A DNA stretch of 64,000 nt, taken from positions 1-64,000 of the forward strand of contig JAVJQK010000128.1 in NCBI GenBank assembly GCA_040218145.1, read 5' to 3'. Under the pieces are notes generated by a model, which did no database searches, was not told the DNA's origin, and saw nothing but the letters and a program-made list of their open reading frames with translations. Position 1 is the stretch's first letter. Each line of letters opens with the position of its first letter. This DNA comes from Sandaracinaceae bacterium. Its GTDB lineage: Bacteria > Myxococcota_A > Polyangia > Polyangiales > Sandaracinaceae. Position numbers and translations under genes: made by a program. Positions 46,520-55,874 of the stretch are shown here, one piece after another.

Positions 46520-47677
46520 CTACGGCGCGTGCGGCGCGGCCAGGTAGGGGAACGTGTCGAGGAACGCCGCGTCGTTCGCGGCGGGGTTCAGCACCCCGAC
46601 GAACGTGGTGGCGTCCTGTCCGGGCGCCGAGAGGTCCAGCAACACGACCGCGAGGGTCACGTCGATGACGGGGTCGGGGAGCGTGCGGCCGTTCGGGAAC
46701 CCGGCCGGGGCGCTCGTGTCGAGCGTCAGCGTGTCGGGGATGATGAGGGGCGCGCCCTGAGCGACGCAGGACCCACCGGCGCCGCCCGTGCACGGGACCA
46801 GACCCAGACCGAGGAGGTCGTCGTCCAGCGCCGCGTGGAGGCCGTCGATGTTCGCGACAAGCTCTGGCACGAAGGTGCCAGCCGCGTCGTCGACCGGGTC
46901 GCCGTCGTTGTAGGCGTTCTTGTTCGTGCCCGCGAGGTCGTTGATGAGCGCGGTGGCGACCGCCGGCATGCCCATGCGGTCGACGCGGGTGTAGTCGCCC
47001 GGATCGTCCGTCCGGAAGGCCCAGCCGCCGACGCACACGCCGCCGCCATCTGCGCCCGCGTGCGGGCAGTGGGTGCCGGTGTCGTCGCTGCGGATGGCGA
47101 CCCCGAGGTGGTAGAGGCGGCACTGAACGGTGTCGCCGTCGACGTCCCCGATGGTGCCGCTCGTGTCGAGCGCGCCGCATGCGGTCATGCAGTCGCCCAT
47201 GCTGGCGTACTGCGCGTTGTCGCCGGTGCAGACGCTCATGACCGTGCCGCAGTAGTTCTCGCACCACGTGCCGCAGACGTTGGCGCCGGTCTCACCCGCG
47301 TGCGGGCAGTGCATGACCGGATCCTCGCCGGCCGGGGCGCCGCCGTGATAGGTGCGGCAGCCGATGGAGTTTCCGTCGGCGGGGCCGCTGGCGCGGACCG
47401 GGTCACCGGCCTCCCAGCCGGCGCTGGTGCACACGTCGAGGCACTCGTCGCGATCGGCGTAGAGGGCGTTGTCGCCGGTGCAGGTCATGCCGACCGTGTC
47501 GCAGTACGCTTCACAGGTCGGGGTGTCACCCATGGGGGCGTCCGGCACGTCCATGCCGGTGTCGGGGTCGTCCATGCCGGAGTCCGCCGGCATCTCGCCG
47601 TCGTCGCAGCCGACCGCGGTGACGGAGAGCGCGAGCGCGATGCCGAGCCAGAGCTTGCTGTTGCTGCGCATGATCAT
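46520..47677 (-). CDS. Lipoprotein: Cys-rich modules plus DUF4331 C-terminal-like part
   Basis: 385 residues with a lipobox VGC (Cys24). Two similar Cys-rich units (about 52-125 and 135-205), each with CTGDNA.YA...DC...C and CPHAG, are followed by about 180 residues recalling the C-terminal half of DUF4331 proteins (YTRVDRMGMPAVATALIND, TLPDPVIDVTLAVVLLDLS). ATG 47677 overlaps the upstream DUF4331 stop by ATGA. DUF4331 is usually one long chain; here it appears split over two genes. Function unknown, outside the inner membrane. Confidence 0.75.
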   Translation of the reverse strand: MIMRSNSKLWLGIALALSVTAVGCDDGEMPADSGMDDPDTGMDVPDAPMGDTPTCEAYCDTVGMTCTGDNALYADRDECLDVCTSAGWEAGDPVRASGPADGNSIGCRTYHGGAPAGEDPVMHCPHAGETGANVCGTWCENYCGTVMSVCTGDNAQYASMGDCMTACGALDTSGTIGDVDGDTVQCRLYHLGVAIRSDDTGTHCPHAGADGGGVCVGGWAFRTDDPGDYTRVDRMGMPAVATALINDLAGTNKNAYNDGDPVDDAAGTFVPELVANIDGLHAALDDDLLGLGLVPCTGGAGGSCVAQGAPLIIPDTLTLDTSAPAGFPNGRTLPDPVIDVTLAVVLLDLSAPGQDATTFVGVLNPAANDAAFLDTFPYLAAPHAP

Positions 47678-48333
47678 GCTCCGATCCGCGAGGTGGTGGC
47701 CCAGACCTCGAGGGTGGTGCCGCCGAGGTCTTCGGTCTCGAGCTCGATCACGATCGCGCTGATGTTCTTCTGGGCGAAGAAGTCACGATCGTTGACGAAG
47801 CTCACGGTGCCCGTGGAGAGCGTCTCCTGGAACCCGGTGAGGTCGAAGAAGAAGGGATCCTCGCGGAGGCCCGCCCAGAAGAAGCCGTCGGTCACGCCGT
47901 CGATGCCGTTCTGGACCGCGACGGGGCCGGCCTGTATGCCCGGGTCACCGCCGGGGATGCCCTCGACCTGCATGCCCCAGTTGCCCGAGGCGTTCTGCGC
48001 GAAGCGCACGTAGAGGTCGTGGTCGGCGAGGTTGTCGCCGTCGTTGTCGATGTGGATGCCGTAGAGCACGTCCGGGTCGTACGTCGCGGTCTGTCCCGCG
48101 ACCGGATCCACGGGGCCGGCGTAGGTCAGCACCAGGACGGTCTTGCCCGACTCGTTGGTCCAGGCGTAGAGGTCCGCGATGTCGGCGGCGCGGTCGCCAT
48201 CGACGACGCGGTCCGGCGGGTCATTGTGATCGGCTGCCTCGGCGCGTTCCGGCGTGGTGGTCCCAAGCCATGCGACGCTGCCCAGAAGGCCGAGCGTCGC
48301 TGCACCGATGAGCACTCTCTTGGTGTGTCTCAT
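47674..48333 (-). CDS. DUF4331 N-terminal-like secreted protein
   Basis: 219 residues with a signal peptide (KRVLIGAATLGLLGSVAWLG). It then reads ADHNDPP, the typical opening of DUF4331 proteins (they begin with DH.D.P and Asp-rich Ca-like loops), with ADIADLYAWTNES and VLVLTYAGPVDPV, GIHIDNDGDNLADHDLYV, and an end VIELETEDL. GGAGAAGAG precedes ATG 48333. It overlaps the next gene by 4 bases. First gene of a three-gene run. Confidence 0.8.
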   Translation of the reverse strand: MRHTKRVLIGAATLGLLGSVAWLGTTTPERAEAADHNDPPDRVVDGDRAADIADLYAWTNESGKTVLVLTYAGPVDPVAGQTATYDPDVLYGIHIDNDGDNLADHDLYVRFAQNASGNWGMQVEGIPGGDPGIQAGPVAVQNGIDGVTDGFFWAGLREDPFFFDLTGFQETLSTGTVSFVNDRDFFAQKNISAIVIELETEDLGGTTLEVWATTSRIGA

Positions 48334-48376
48334 CTCTTCTCCAAGTTCGTTCTTGCCCGAATCGGTCCGGACGCTC

Positions 48377-48400
48377 GACATACGAGCGCGCGGCCCAATC
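48377..48400 (-). promoter_or_regulatory. Motif GATTG-N10-TCGTATGTC upstream of DUF4331 operon
   Basis: On the minus strand GATTG, 10 bases, then TCGTATGTC lies 44 bases upstream of ATG 48333. A near copy (N11) lies upstream of the gene starting at 61036. Either a promoter or an operator; its sigma class is unclear. The TCGTATGTC region is also part of the imperfect palindrome GCTCGTATGTCGAGC. Confidence 0.3.
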
Positions 48401-48554
48401 GGGTCGATCGGAAGTGCGACGAAGGCCTCAGGCCCCGTTTCCCCCCCGAATGAGGCGCGAGTCTAGGCACACCCCCGAGAAAAAGACCATGGATCTGCAG
48501 GAGCGCGTCGAGGCCGCTCGTCAGGCCCCATCGTCCGCGCCTGGCTCCGGCTGG

Positions 48555-48560
48555 TAGGCT
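48555..48560 (+). promoter_or_regulatory. Candidate -10 box (TAGGCT), leaderless type
   Basis: TAGGCT ends 6 bases before GTG 48567; no Shine-Dalgarno is present. Confidence 0.45.
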
Positions 48561-48566
48561 CCGCCG

Positions 48567-50666
48567 GTGGCTCGGGGCACCACGCGGGAGGTCTCACCGG
48601 GGCGCCCGCACCCGATCGGAGCGAGCGTCGAGGCCGACGGCGTGAACTTCGTCGTCTTCTCGAAGCACGGGACCGGCGTGGATCTCCTGCTCTACGACCA
48701 CGCCGACGACGCCTCGCCGGCGCGGGTGATCGGCCTCGACCCCGGAGCCCACCGGACGAACCACTACTGGCACGCGTTCGTGCCGGACGTGGGGCCGGGC
48801 CAGATCTACGGCTACCGCGTGCGCGGCCCCTGGGCGCCCGAGCGCGGCATGCGCTTCGACCCGGACAAGGTGCTGCTCGACCCCTATGGCCGCGCCGTCG
48901 CCGTGCCTGCGGCGTACGACCGGGGCGCCGCGTGCCGACCCGGGCGCAACGACGCGCACGCGATGAAGAGCGTGGTGGCCGACGTCTCGCTCTACGACTG
49001 GGAGGGAGACCTGCCGCTGCACCGCCCGTTCTCGCAGACGGTGATCTACGAGCTGCACGTGCGCGGCTTCACCCGTCACCCGAGCTCGGGCGTGAGCGAG
49101 GCGAAGCGCGGGACCTACGCCGGGTTGATCGAGAAGCTCCCTCACCTGGTGGAGCTGGGCGTCACGGCGATCGAGCTGCTGCCCGTCTTCCAGTACGACC
49201 CAGAGGACGCGCCCGAGGGGCTCACGAACTACTGGGGATACTCACCCGTCTCGTTCTTCGCGCCCCACGTCCAGTACAGCTCGCGCCGCGATCTCCTCGG
49301 TCCGCTCGACGAGCTGCGCGACCTGATCAAGGCCGCGCACCGCGCGGGCCTCGAGGTGATCCTCGACGTCGTCTACAACCACACCGCGGAGGGGGATCAC
49401 CGCGGACCCACGCAGAGCCTCAGGGGCTTCGCGAACACGACCTACTACGCGTCGACGGACGGCGGCGCGACCTACGCCAACTATTCGGGCACGGGCAACA
49501 CCCTCAACGCGAACCGCTCGGTGGTGCGCCGCCTGATCATGGACAGCCTGCGCTACTGGGTGCGGGAGATGCACGTGGACGGGTTCCGGTTCGATCTCGC
49601 GGCCATCCTGTCGCGCGACGAGCAGGGGCAGCCGCAGCCCGAGCCGCCGCTCCTCTGGGACATCGACACCGACCCCGTGCTCTGTGGGACCAAGCTCATC
49701 GCCGAGGCCTGGGACGCGGCGGGGCTCTATCAGGTGGGCTCGTTCGTCGGCGACTTCTGGAAGGAGTGGAACGGGAAGTTTCGCGACGACGTCCGCGCGT
49801 TCGTCCGGGGGGACGAGGGGCTGGTGCCGCGGATCGCCGACCGCCTCCTGGGCAGCCCCGACCTCTACGGGAGCCACCCCCGCCAGCCGGAGCAGAGCAT
49901 CAACTTCGTGACCGCGCACGATGGCTTCACGCTCGCCGACCTCGTCTCCTACGAGCGCAAGCACAACGAGGCCAACCTGGAGGGCAACCGCGACGGAGAG
50001 AACCACAACCTGAGCTGGAACCACGGCGTCGAGGGCCCGACCGACGACCCCGAGATCGAGGCGCTCCGCAATCGCCAGATCAAGAACATGCTCGCGATCA
50101 CGCTCCTGTCGCTCGGCGCCCCCATGATCGGGATGGGCGACGAGATGCGCCGGAGTCAGGGGGGAAACAACAACGCCTACTGTCAGGACAACGAGGTATC
50201 CTGGCTGGACTGGCGTCTGCTCGAGCGGCACGCGGACGTCCACCGCTTCGTCCGCGAGCTCATCCGCTTGCGCTGGCTCCGGGACCACGTGCGAGAGGGC
50301 GGCCGCATGACGCTCGCCGAGATGCGCGAGGGGGCGCGGGTGCGGCTGCACGGAGTGCGACCCGGGCAGCCCGACCTCGGCCACGCCTCGCACAGCCTCG
50401 CCCTGACCGCCTCGAACCTCTCGGGCAGCCTTCACATGTACTTCGCGCTGAACGCGTGGAGAGAGCCGCTGGAGCTCGAGCTCCCGCCGCCTCCCAACGG
50501 CTCGGGCCCGTGGCGCCGGGTCGTGGACACGCAGCGCGCGCCGCCCGACGAGATCTCGCCGCTCGCCGAGGCGCCCATCGTCGAGACCGCGAGCTACGTG
50601 ATCGGACCACGCTCGCTCCTCGCGTTGATGGTGGAGGACGCCGAGGTGGCGCTCCGCGGCGCGTGA
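48567..50666 (+). CDS. glgX: Glycogen debranching enzyme GlgX (isoamylase-type, GH13)
   Basis: 699 residues. The CBM48 N-terminal domain begins at HPIGASVEADGVNFVVFS. The GH13 barrel has YELHVRGFT, DVVYNHTAEG, and the catalytic set Asp343 (DGFRFDLA), Glu380 (AEAWD) and Asp452 (TAHDGFTL). The GlgX features NYWGYSP and NHNLSWNHGVEG are present. It removes alpha-1,6 branches left by glycogen phosphorylase. Cytoplasmic. GTG 48567 follows a leaderless-type box. No other glycogen genes adjoin. Confidence 0.93.
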   Translation: MARGTTREVSPGRPHPIGASVEADGVNFVVFSKHGTGVDLLLYDHADDASPARVIGLDPGAHRTNHYWHAFVPDVGPGQIYGYRVRGPWAPERGMRFDPDKVLLDPYGRAVAVPAAYDRGAACRPGRNDAHAMKSVVADVSLYDWEGDLPLHRPFSQTVIYELHVRGFTRHPSSGVSEAKRGTYAGLIEKLPHLVELGVTAIELLPVFQYDPEDAPEGLTNYWGYSPVSFFAPHVQYSSRRDLLGPLDELRDLIKAAHRAGLEVILDVVYNHTAEGDHRGPTQSLRGFANTTYYASTDGGATYANYSGTGNTLNANRSVVRRLIMDSLRYWVREMHVDGFRFDLAAILSRDEQGQPQPEPPLLWDIDTDPVLCGTKLIAEAWDAAGLYQVGSFVGDFWKEWNGKFRDDVRAFVRGDEGLVPRIADRLLGSPDLYGSHPRQPEQSINFVTAHDGFTLADLVSYERKHNEANLEGNRDGENHNLSWNHGVEGPTDDPEIEALRNRQIKNMLAITLLSLGAPMIGMGDEMRRSQGGNNNAYCQDNEVSWLDWRLLERHADVHRFVRELIRLRWLRDHVREGGRMTLAEMREGARVRLHGVRPGQPDLGHASHSLALTASNLSGSLHMYFALNAWREPLELELPPPPNGSGPWRRVVDTQRAPPDEISPLAEAPIVETASYVIGPRSLLALMVEDAEVALRGA

Positions 50667-50696
50667 CGCCCTGGAGCGTGGGGATCGAGGCCGGCG

Positions 50697-50725
50697 ACGA
50701 CATTCGACCGATCCGGAGGTAGGCT
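50697..50725 (+). promoter_or_regulatory. Candidate promoter (ACGACA-17-TAGGCT), leaderless type
   Basis: ACGACA (50697-50702, GACA core) and TAGGCT (50720-50725) are 17 bases apart; GTG 50733 starts 7 bases later, with no ribosome site. Confidence 0.45.
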
Positions 50726-50732
50726 ACGCGGC

Positions 50733-51959
50733 GTGAATCGCGAGCTCTTGGCGTCGCTGGTCCTGGCGACGAGCCTCTTCTCATCGTCGTGCGCGGTGGA
50801 CGACGTGTCCCTGGTGGGAAAGCTCTGCCCCTGCGAGCGCGAGGGCTACCTCTGCGTGGCCGGGACCTGCCAGCCCGAGGGTAGCTGCGGCGGGGGCGGG
50901 CTCTACCAGGTGGGCGACCTGGAGGCGGAGTGGACGACGCCTCACGTGGTGCACTGGACCTGGAGTCGGTTGGACGACACGGACCCCAGTCCCCTCGAGG
51001 CGGTCGAGATCATCGTGGGTACGGCCGAGGAGAACGCCTTCGCGGTCGAGCGCTGCGCGTGCCGAAGAGCGTTGGGGCAGGACTGCGACCCCGCCTCGGG
51101 GGTTCGCGTGATCGGCCCCGCAGAGTATCGAGAGCTCGCCTTCGACAAGCTGCTGGGCAACACGATGGACGCGCACAACGTGCGCGAGGTGGCCACGCTC
51201 GGGCTCGAGCCCGACACGCGTCATGCGGCCGTGCTCGTCAGCCGGGATCGGAGCCTCGCGGGCGATCGGCCCCTCACGAGCGTGAGCAACGTCGCTTTCG
51301 CGCGGACCCAACCGATGCCGCGCGATCTCATCACCGTGTTCGATGAGGTGACGCCGCCTTCGTTCGGAGCCACCTATCCCGACGCTAGCTGCAATCCCCA
51401 CGTCGACGGGCTCGGCTATCGCCATCAGGTGGCCTGTCCGCCGCGTCCGGATCTGCGCGGGCGTTGCAAGACCGACGAGGAGCCGTGCCCGGAGTCGTGG
51501 CCGGGAGACGATATCGACGCCTGGTTGTGCGAGCCGGACATCCACCCGGAGCCCGAGTCGGCGTGCTGGATCAGCTTCCGCTGGCAGGGACTCGACGTCC
51601 CCGTCTCGCCGAGGCCGCTCCGCCCCGGGCGCTTCGAGACGGCCTACTACGAGATCACGGCCACGATGACGAGCGATCTCGACCTGGACTACGTCGAGTT
51701 CGAGACGCGGCTCACCGACGAGGTCGCGCGCGATTGGGAGGAGTTCGGGCGCGGCGGCCTGCGCATGCGCGGAGACGGGGTCGAGCACGTGTACGAGATC
51801 CCGCTGCGATCGCTGATCGACAAGGTGGAAGAAGGCGTATTCCTACCCCACACGCCCGAAGATCTGGCGGCGGAGCAGGCGCTGACGTGGCTCCGCATCG
51901 GCTCGAACTTCGCCCACGGCGCCGATCTCCACATCCGCTCGATACGCCTCCGCTTCTGA
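50733..51959 (+). CDS. Lipoprotein of unknown function
   Basis: 408 residues with a lipobox SSSC (Cys20). A short Cys-rich stretch (CPCEREGYLCVAGTCQPEGSC) resembles EGF-like stalks; the rest is a mixed beta domain with YQVGDLEAEWTTPHVVHWTW and several Cys pairs. No enzyme motif is visible. It is followed 2 bases from its stop by a convergent beta-helix lipoprotein gene. Surface location inferred. Confidence 0.65.
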   Translation: MNRELLASLVLATSLFSSSCAVDDVSLVGKLCPCEREGYLCVAGTCQPEGSCGGGGLYQVGDLEAEWTTPHVVHWTWSRLDDTDPSPLEAVEIIVGTAEENAFAVERCACRRALGQDCDPASGVRVIGPAEYRELAFDKLLGNTMDAHNVREVATLGLEPDTRHAAVLVSRDRSLAGDRPLTSVSNVAFARTQPMPRDLITVFDEVTPPSFGATYPDASCNPHVDGLGYRHQVACPPRPDLRGRCKTDEEPCPESWPGDDIDAWLCEPDIHPEPESACWISFRWQGLDVPVSPRPLRPGRFETAYYEITATMTSDLDLDYVEFETRLTDEVARDWEEFGRGGLRMRGDGVEHVYEIPLRSLIDKVEEGVFLPHTPEDLAAEQALTWLRIGSNFAHGADLHIRSIRLRF

Positions 51960-51961
51960 GC

Positions 51962-53893
51962 TCAGGGCTCCGCGGCGCCGATCGTGTCGGTGCTCCGAGC
52001 GCGCCCGAGCACGTCGTCGGGCGGGGACTCGCTCGGGTCCGCCGCGCCGACCGCCGGGCCGTCGGCCGCGGGGAGCCCGGACCGGCGCACCGCGCCCTCG
52101 AAGACCTCGCAGATGGTCGTCGAGCCGTCGGCGAAGCGCGTCCCATCCCACGTCGGCAAGGGGCTGGAGCTCACCGCGCCGAGCATCGGGTCGGCGAGCA
52201 CGGCCGACGCGTCGTCGCTCGGGTTCAGCGCCTGCGCGGGGTCCTCCGGGACCGTCACGCCGCCGTTGTAGTAGAGGTTCGAGCCGATCCTGGGGGACGA
52301 GACGTGCTCGGGCGCGATCACGCCGAGGCGCGTCATCGCGCCGCCCGGGCTCGACCAGATGTTGTTGAAGAAGGACAGCCCGTCGCCCCCCAGCCCGCGC
52401 CCCGCGTCGTCGACGTAGAACCCGAACGCCTCGCCTGGGAATTCCCCGACGAGTGTGTTGTTCCGGAACACGACGTCCGACGCGCCGCGGACGCTGAAGG
52501 GAGCACGCATCGGAACCGGGGAGGTCCCGAGCACGAGGTTGTTTTCGACCGTGACCCCGGTCGGGCGGCGCACCTCGATGAAGCTGCCCGTCGGCCGTCC
52601 CTCCCAGTGCATGAAGACGTTCCCGCGGATCGTGTGCTGCATCGCGCCGAACCCGTTGTCCTCCGAGAGCACCATCGAGTCGCTCGTGTCGGTCGCGCGA
52701 CCCGCAGCGCCGAGGTCCTGGAAGAAGACGTTGCGCTCCACGACGAGGTCGGGGCCATCGGCGATGTGGGCGAGCTGGCTCGACGAGTTGTAGAAGAGGT
52801 TCCCTTCGATCCGGACGGTGTTCGCGTCGTCGTTGCAGCGGAGCAGCGCGCCCGTGAAGGCGTCGTGGAGGATGTTGTTCCGCAGGACGATCCGGAGCGG
52901 GACCCCTCGCACGCCGCTCGTGATGTGAACCACGCTCGCGATCGGCGAATCCGGCTCCTGCGAGATGTCGAAGCCCTCGAACGTCACGCCGGAGAGGCCG
53001 AAGACCCGGATGACCGCGCCCGAGTTGCGGAGCGCGGCCCGGTAGGGGACCTCCGAGCGCACGACGATGCCCTCGTCGAAGCGGCGGCTCGGGTCGATCA
53101 CGCCTTCGTACAGGCCAGGCCCGACCAGGACGGTCGACGCGTCCGGCACGCTCAGCACGGCGTGGGTGATCGAGGCCCAGGGGCGGTCCGGAGATCCATC
53201 GCCCGCGTCGTCGTCCCCGTCGGTGGCCACGTGGAAGACGGCCCCCGTGGGCGGGTCGTAGGCGCAGTCCGAGGAGGGCGGCACCCTCGAGAGGCAGCCG
53301 TCTTCGGGGTGGCAGTACTGGGTCGGGCCGCAGAGCGCGCCGTCCGCGTAGAGGCACGCGCCCGCTTCGCAGCGCGCCACCGCGCAGGCGTCCCGCGTCG
53401 GGCAGTCGGCGGCGCTCGCGCAGGCGGGCTCGGGGCACGCGCTGGGGTTCTCCACCGAGCAGGCCTCGTCCACGCAGGCGCCGCCCAGGCACGCGGTGGC
53501 GCTGGCCGGGTCGCCGGGGCCGGGGCAGGTCGCCGCGACGCAGTCGCGGGTGATCACCACGGTGACCGCGGTCGGACCTCGGACGTCCACCAGCACGGGC
53601 CGGCTCACCACGATCACGCCCTCGCGCATCACGTCGAGCTCGACGCGGTGAGGACCGAGCTCGAGCTCCTCGAAGCTGGCGAGGCGCTGACCGCCGACGT
53701 ACTCGAGGCTCGCGTCGACCTCGTGGAGTCGCTCGACGCCCCCGTCGAGACGGACCCGCACCGCGTCGAACTCGATGTCCGGCACCAGGTCCGTTCGCAT
53801 GTCGACGATCAGCTCCGCTCGCCCCGGGCCACACGCTGCGAGCGCGCAGAGCGCGTGGGCGGCGAGCGAGAGCCGAGCGGCGGAGCGTGTCAC
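51962..53893 (-). CDS. Beta-helix lipoprotein with N-terminal lipoprotein module
   Basis: 643 residues with a lipobox LAAC (Cys21). The N-terminal module (22-185) parallels that of 24210-25433: a beta domain ending AVTVVITRDC, then CPGPGDPASATACLGGACV and a Cys cluster. Residues 215 onward are a right-handed parallel beta-helix: FHVATDGDDDAGDGSPDRPW, the DUF1565-type start, then repeats such as VRIEGNLFYNSSSQ, VVERNVFFQDLG and VVFRNNTLVGEF. Such folds bind or cleave polysaccharide. GTG 53893 with TATCCT six bases upstream and no ribosome site. Confidence 0.83.
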   Translation of the reverse strand: MTRSAARLSLAAHALCALAACGPGRAELIVDMRTDLVPDIEFDAVRVRLDGGVERLHEVDASLEYVGGQRLASFEELELGPHRVELDVMREGVIVVSRPVLVDVRGPTAVTVVITRDCVAATCPGPGDPASATACLGGACVDEACSVENPSACPEPACASAADCPTRDACAVARCEAGACLYADGALCGPTQYCHPEDGCLSRVPPSSDCAYDPPTGAVFHVATDGDDDAGDGSPDRPWASITHAVLSVPDASTVLVGPGLYEGVIDPSRRFDEGIVVRSEVPYRAALRNSGAVIRVFGLSGVTFEGFDISQEPDSPIASVVHITSGVRGVPLRIVLRNNILHDAFTGALLRCNDDANTVRIEGNLFYNSSSQLAHIADGPDLVVERNVFFQDLGAAGRATDTSDSMVLSEDNGFGAMQHTIRGNVFMHWEGRPTGSFIEVRRPTGVTVENNLVLGTSPVPMRAPFSVRGASDVVFRNNTLVGEFPGEAFGFYVDDAGRGLGGDGLSFFNNIWSSPGGAMTRLGVIAPEHVSSPRIGSNLYYNGGVTVPEDPAQALNPSDDASAVLADPMLGAVSSSPLPTWDGTRFADGSTTICEVFEGAVRRSGLPAADGPAVGAADPSESPPDDVLGRARSTDTIGAAEP

Positions 53894-53899
53894 CCGGGC

Positions 53900-53905
53900 A
53901 GGATA
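53900..53905 (-). promoter_or_regulatory. Candidate -10 box (TATCCT), leaderless type
   Basis: TATCCT lies 6 bases before GTG 53893; no Shine-Dalgarno is present. It is a good match to TATAAT-type boxes. Confidence 0.5.
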
Positions 53906-53918
53906 CGCCGTGGAGCGG

Positions 53919-55874
53919 CTACATGTCGGGCGCGACGATGCCGAACGCGCCTTCGAGCGCGAAGCGGCCGTCGATCGCGCTCACGCTCGGGGACAGCGTG
54001 CCGAGCACCGTGTTGGGGGTGACGCCGTAGGCCTCGAAGTCGGTCGTCGTCGCGATGGACCCGATGGGGAGCGCGGGGCCCGCGTCGTTGAGCGCGAAGG
54101 ACGCCATGTGCCACGCCATCAAGACCAGCACCTCCCGGAGGCTCGCGCGGTCGGCGACGGAGAGGTCTTCGTTCGTCCCGAACGCGAGCTCGGTGACGGC
54201 GAGGCTCCCGATGGTCGGGTCCGCCGCTTCGGTGGTCACGGTGCCGCGGACCGTCGCCGCCATGCGGACGTGCACGCCGGTGGGGAACACGCCTCCGCCC
54301 GCCGGGATGGTCATCTCGACGCCGCCGAACATCACCGTGACGCCGCCGTCGGCGCTCGTCGTCGCCACCGCGGGGAGCGCGCTCTCGACCTGGATCATGT
54401 CGGGGGCGACGATCATGTCGGGGGCGACGATCCCCTGGAAGCCGCCGGCCCGCCATTGCTGGTGCAAGAGCAGGTTCACGACGTTGGTCGACACGAGGTT
54501 GCCGACGTCGGACGTCAGCGCCGTCGTGCCGGACGGCGCGTCCGGGATGGCCACGCCGAGGGTGGCCGGCGGGGAGCCGAGGACCCCGGCCGCGTATCCG
54601 GTGCCGAGCACGAAGGTCAGCCCATCGGTCGAGGGGCGCACCTCGTCGTAGCGAGACGAGAAGCTCAAGGCGATGGTGCTCCCGTCGAGCCCGGGCGAGT
54701 CGAACGCGTCGGGCAGCGAGCGCACGGAGATGGTCGACAGGAGCCGGTCGAGCAGGTTCGAGATCCCGCCCGCGAGGAAGTTGCTGATGCCGGAGCGGAT
54801 GTCGTCGCCGCTCGGGCCGTCGATGTGCGAGCTGACGCCGCGCTCGACCTCCTCGCGCAGGGTGCGGCCCGTCGGGAGGGGATCCTCGGCCACCATCGGG
54901 AAGTCGGCGGTCACCGCGCCCGTGAGCACGTCGTTGACCGAGATGACCTCCGCCTCGAGCTCGCCGGCCGTGTTGGTGAAGATGCGGATGTCGATCTCGA
55001 GCTCCACGAAGGCGACCGAGATCGTGCCCGTGCTGTTCAGCGGCCGCGGCGGGCCGGTGGTGCGCTCCTCGCCGGTCAGGAGCACGTCCAGCTCGACGCC
55101 GTCGCCGCGGCCGCGGAAGCGGAGGCCCTCGGCGATGGGCGTCAGGGTCGAGGTGAAGGGCCCGATCACGCGGTTGTCGACGTAGTCGACCTCGGTCTCG
55201 ATGAGGCACGTGCCGCCGCTCGAGAAGTCGCAGCCGCGCGTCTTGATGTCGACCATCGGATCGCTGAAGCGCGTGTCGAGCTGCTCCTGCAGCAGCCCGC
55301 CCGCGAGCGCGGTCACGAAGATGTCGTTGATGCTGTCGAGCCCGTCGGTGGCGTCGCCGTCGTCGATCGCGGTCGGGCTGAGCGCCATCGTCGTCGCGGC
55401 GCCCAGGGTCTCGGTCTCGTCGCGAAAGCTCGGCGAGGCGAGCACGGAGCAGACCTCCGAGGAGATCGCGCCGAGGGTGTTCTCGGCCACGATCTCGACG
55501 TGGTTGATGCCGAAGCGCGCGGTCGACTCGATGCGCAGGAGGCCCAGGTCGTCCGGGGTCACCGCGGCGCCGTTGGCGGTGACGCTCACGAGCGAGGCCA
55601 TGTCCGAGACGAGCGCGTGCGTGACCAGCGTGTCGCCAGGCGCAGCGGTGACCATCGCGCCCGGCTCGGGGCTGATGCAGCGGATGCGCGGCCCCGGCGC
55701 GAGCGCGCCCCCGCCCCCGTCGTCGTCGGTCGCGCCGTCGACGCCCCCGTCGCCGGCCGCCGGCCCCGAGTCGAAGGTCGGAGGCGGAGGCGCGGGCGGG
55801 CGCCCTCCGTCGCATCCGGAGAGCGAGAGGGCGAGCGCGAAGGCGACGAGCGTCGAGACGTTCTGTGGATGCAT
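53919..55874 (-). CDS. Large lipoprotein with Ig-like domain and IVAPDM repeats
   Basis: 651 residues with a lipobox LSGC (Cys21). An Asp/Gly linker leads to an Ig-like (glucodextranase-type) domain at about 55-135 (RCISPEPGAMVTAAPGDTLV). The rest is a beta-rich domain of about 500 residues with no family recognised; VELEIDIRIFTNTAGELEAE and TLREEVERGVSSHI recall lipid-binding BPI-like chains only faintly. IVAPDM occurs twice in tandem (an exact 18-base repeat) and again at the very C-terminus. GGGGAG before ATG 55874. Divergent from the CheX-like gene. Confidence 0.68.
   Translation of the reverse strand: MHPQNVSTLVAFALALSLSGCDGGRPPAPPPPTFDSGPAAGDGGVDGATDDDGGGGALAPGPRIRCISPEPGAMVTAAPGDTLVTHALVSDMASLVSVTANGAAVTPDDLGLLRIESTARFGINHVEIVAENTLGAISSEVCSVLASPSFRDETETLGAATTMALSPTAIDDGDATDGLDSINDIFVTALAGGLLQEQLDTRFSDPMVDIKTRGCDFSSGGTCLIETEVDYVDNRVIGPFTSTLTPIAEGLRFRGRGDGVELDVLLTGEERTTGPPRPLNSTGTISVAFVELEIDIRIFTNTAGELEAEVISVNDVLTGAVTADFPMVAEDPLPTGRTLREEVERGVSSHIDGPSGDDIRSGISNFLAGGISNLLDRLLSTISVRSLPDAFDSPGLDGSTIALSFSSRYDEVRPSTDGLTFVLGTGYAAGVLGSPPATLGVAIPDAPSGTTALTSDVGNLVSTNVVNLLLHQQWRAGGFQGIVAPDMIVAPDMIQVESALPAVATTSADGGVTVMFGGVEMTIPAGGGVFPTGVHVRMAATVRGTVTTEAADPTIGSLAVTELAFGTNEDLSVADRASLREVLVLMAWHMASFALNDAGPALPIGSIATTTDFEAYGVTPNTVLGTLSPSVSAIDGRFALEGAFGIVAPDM
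54393..54428. repeat. Perfect 18-base tandem duplication coding IVAPDM
   Basis: ATCATGTCGGGGGCGACG occurs twice (54393-54410, 54411-54428). A related copy ends the same gene near 53931. Confidence 0.75.
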
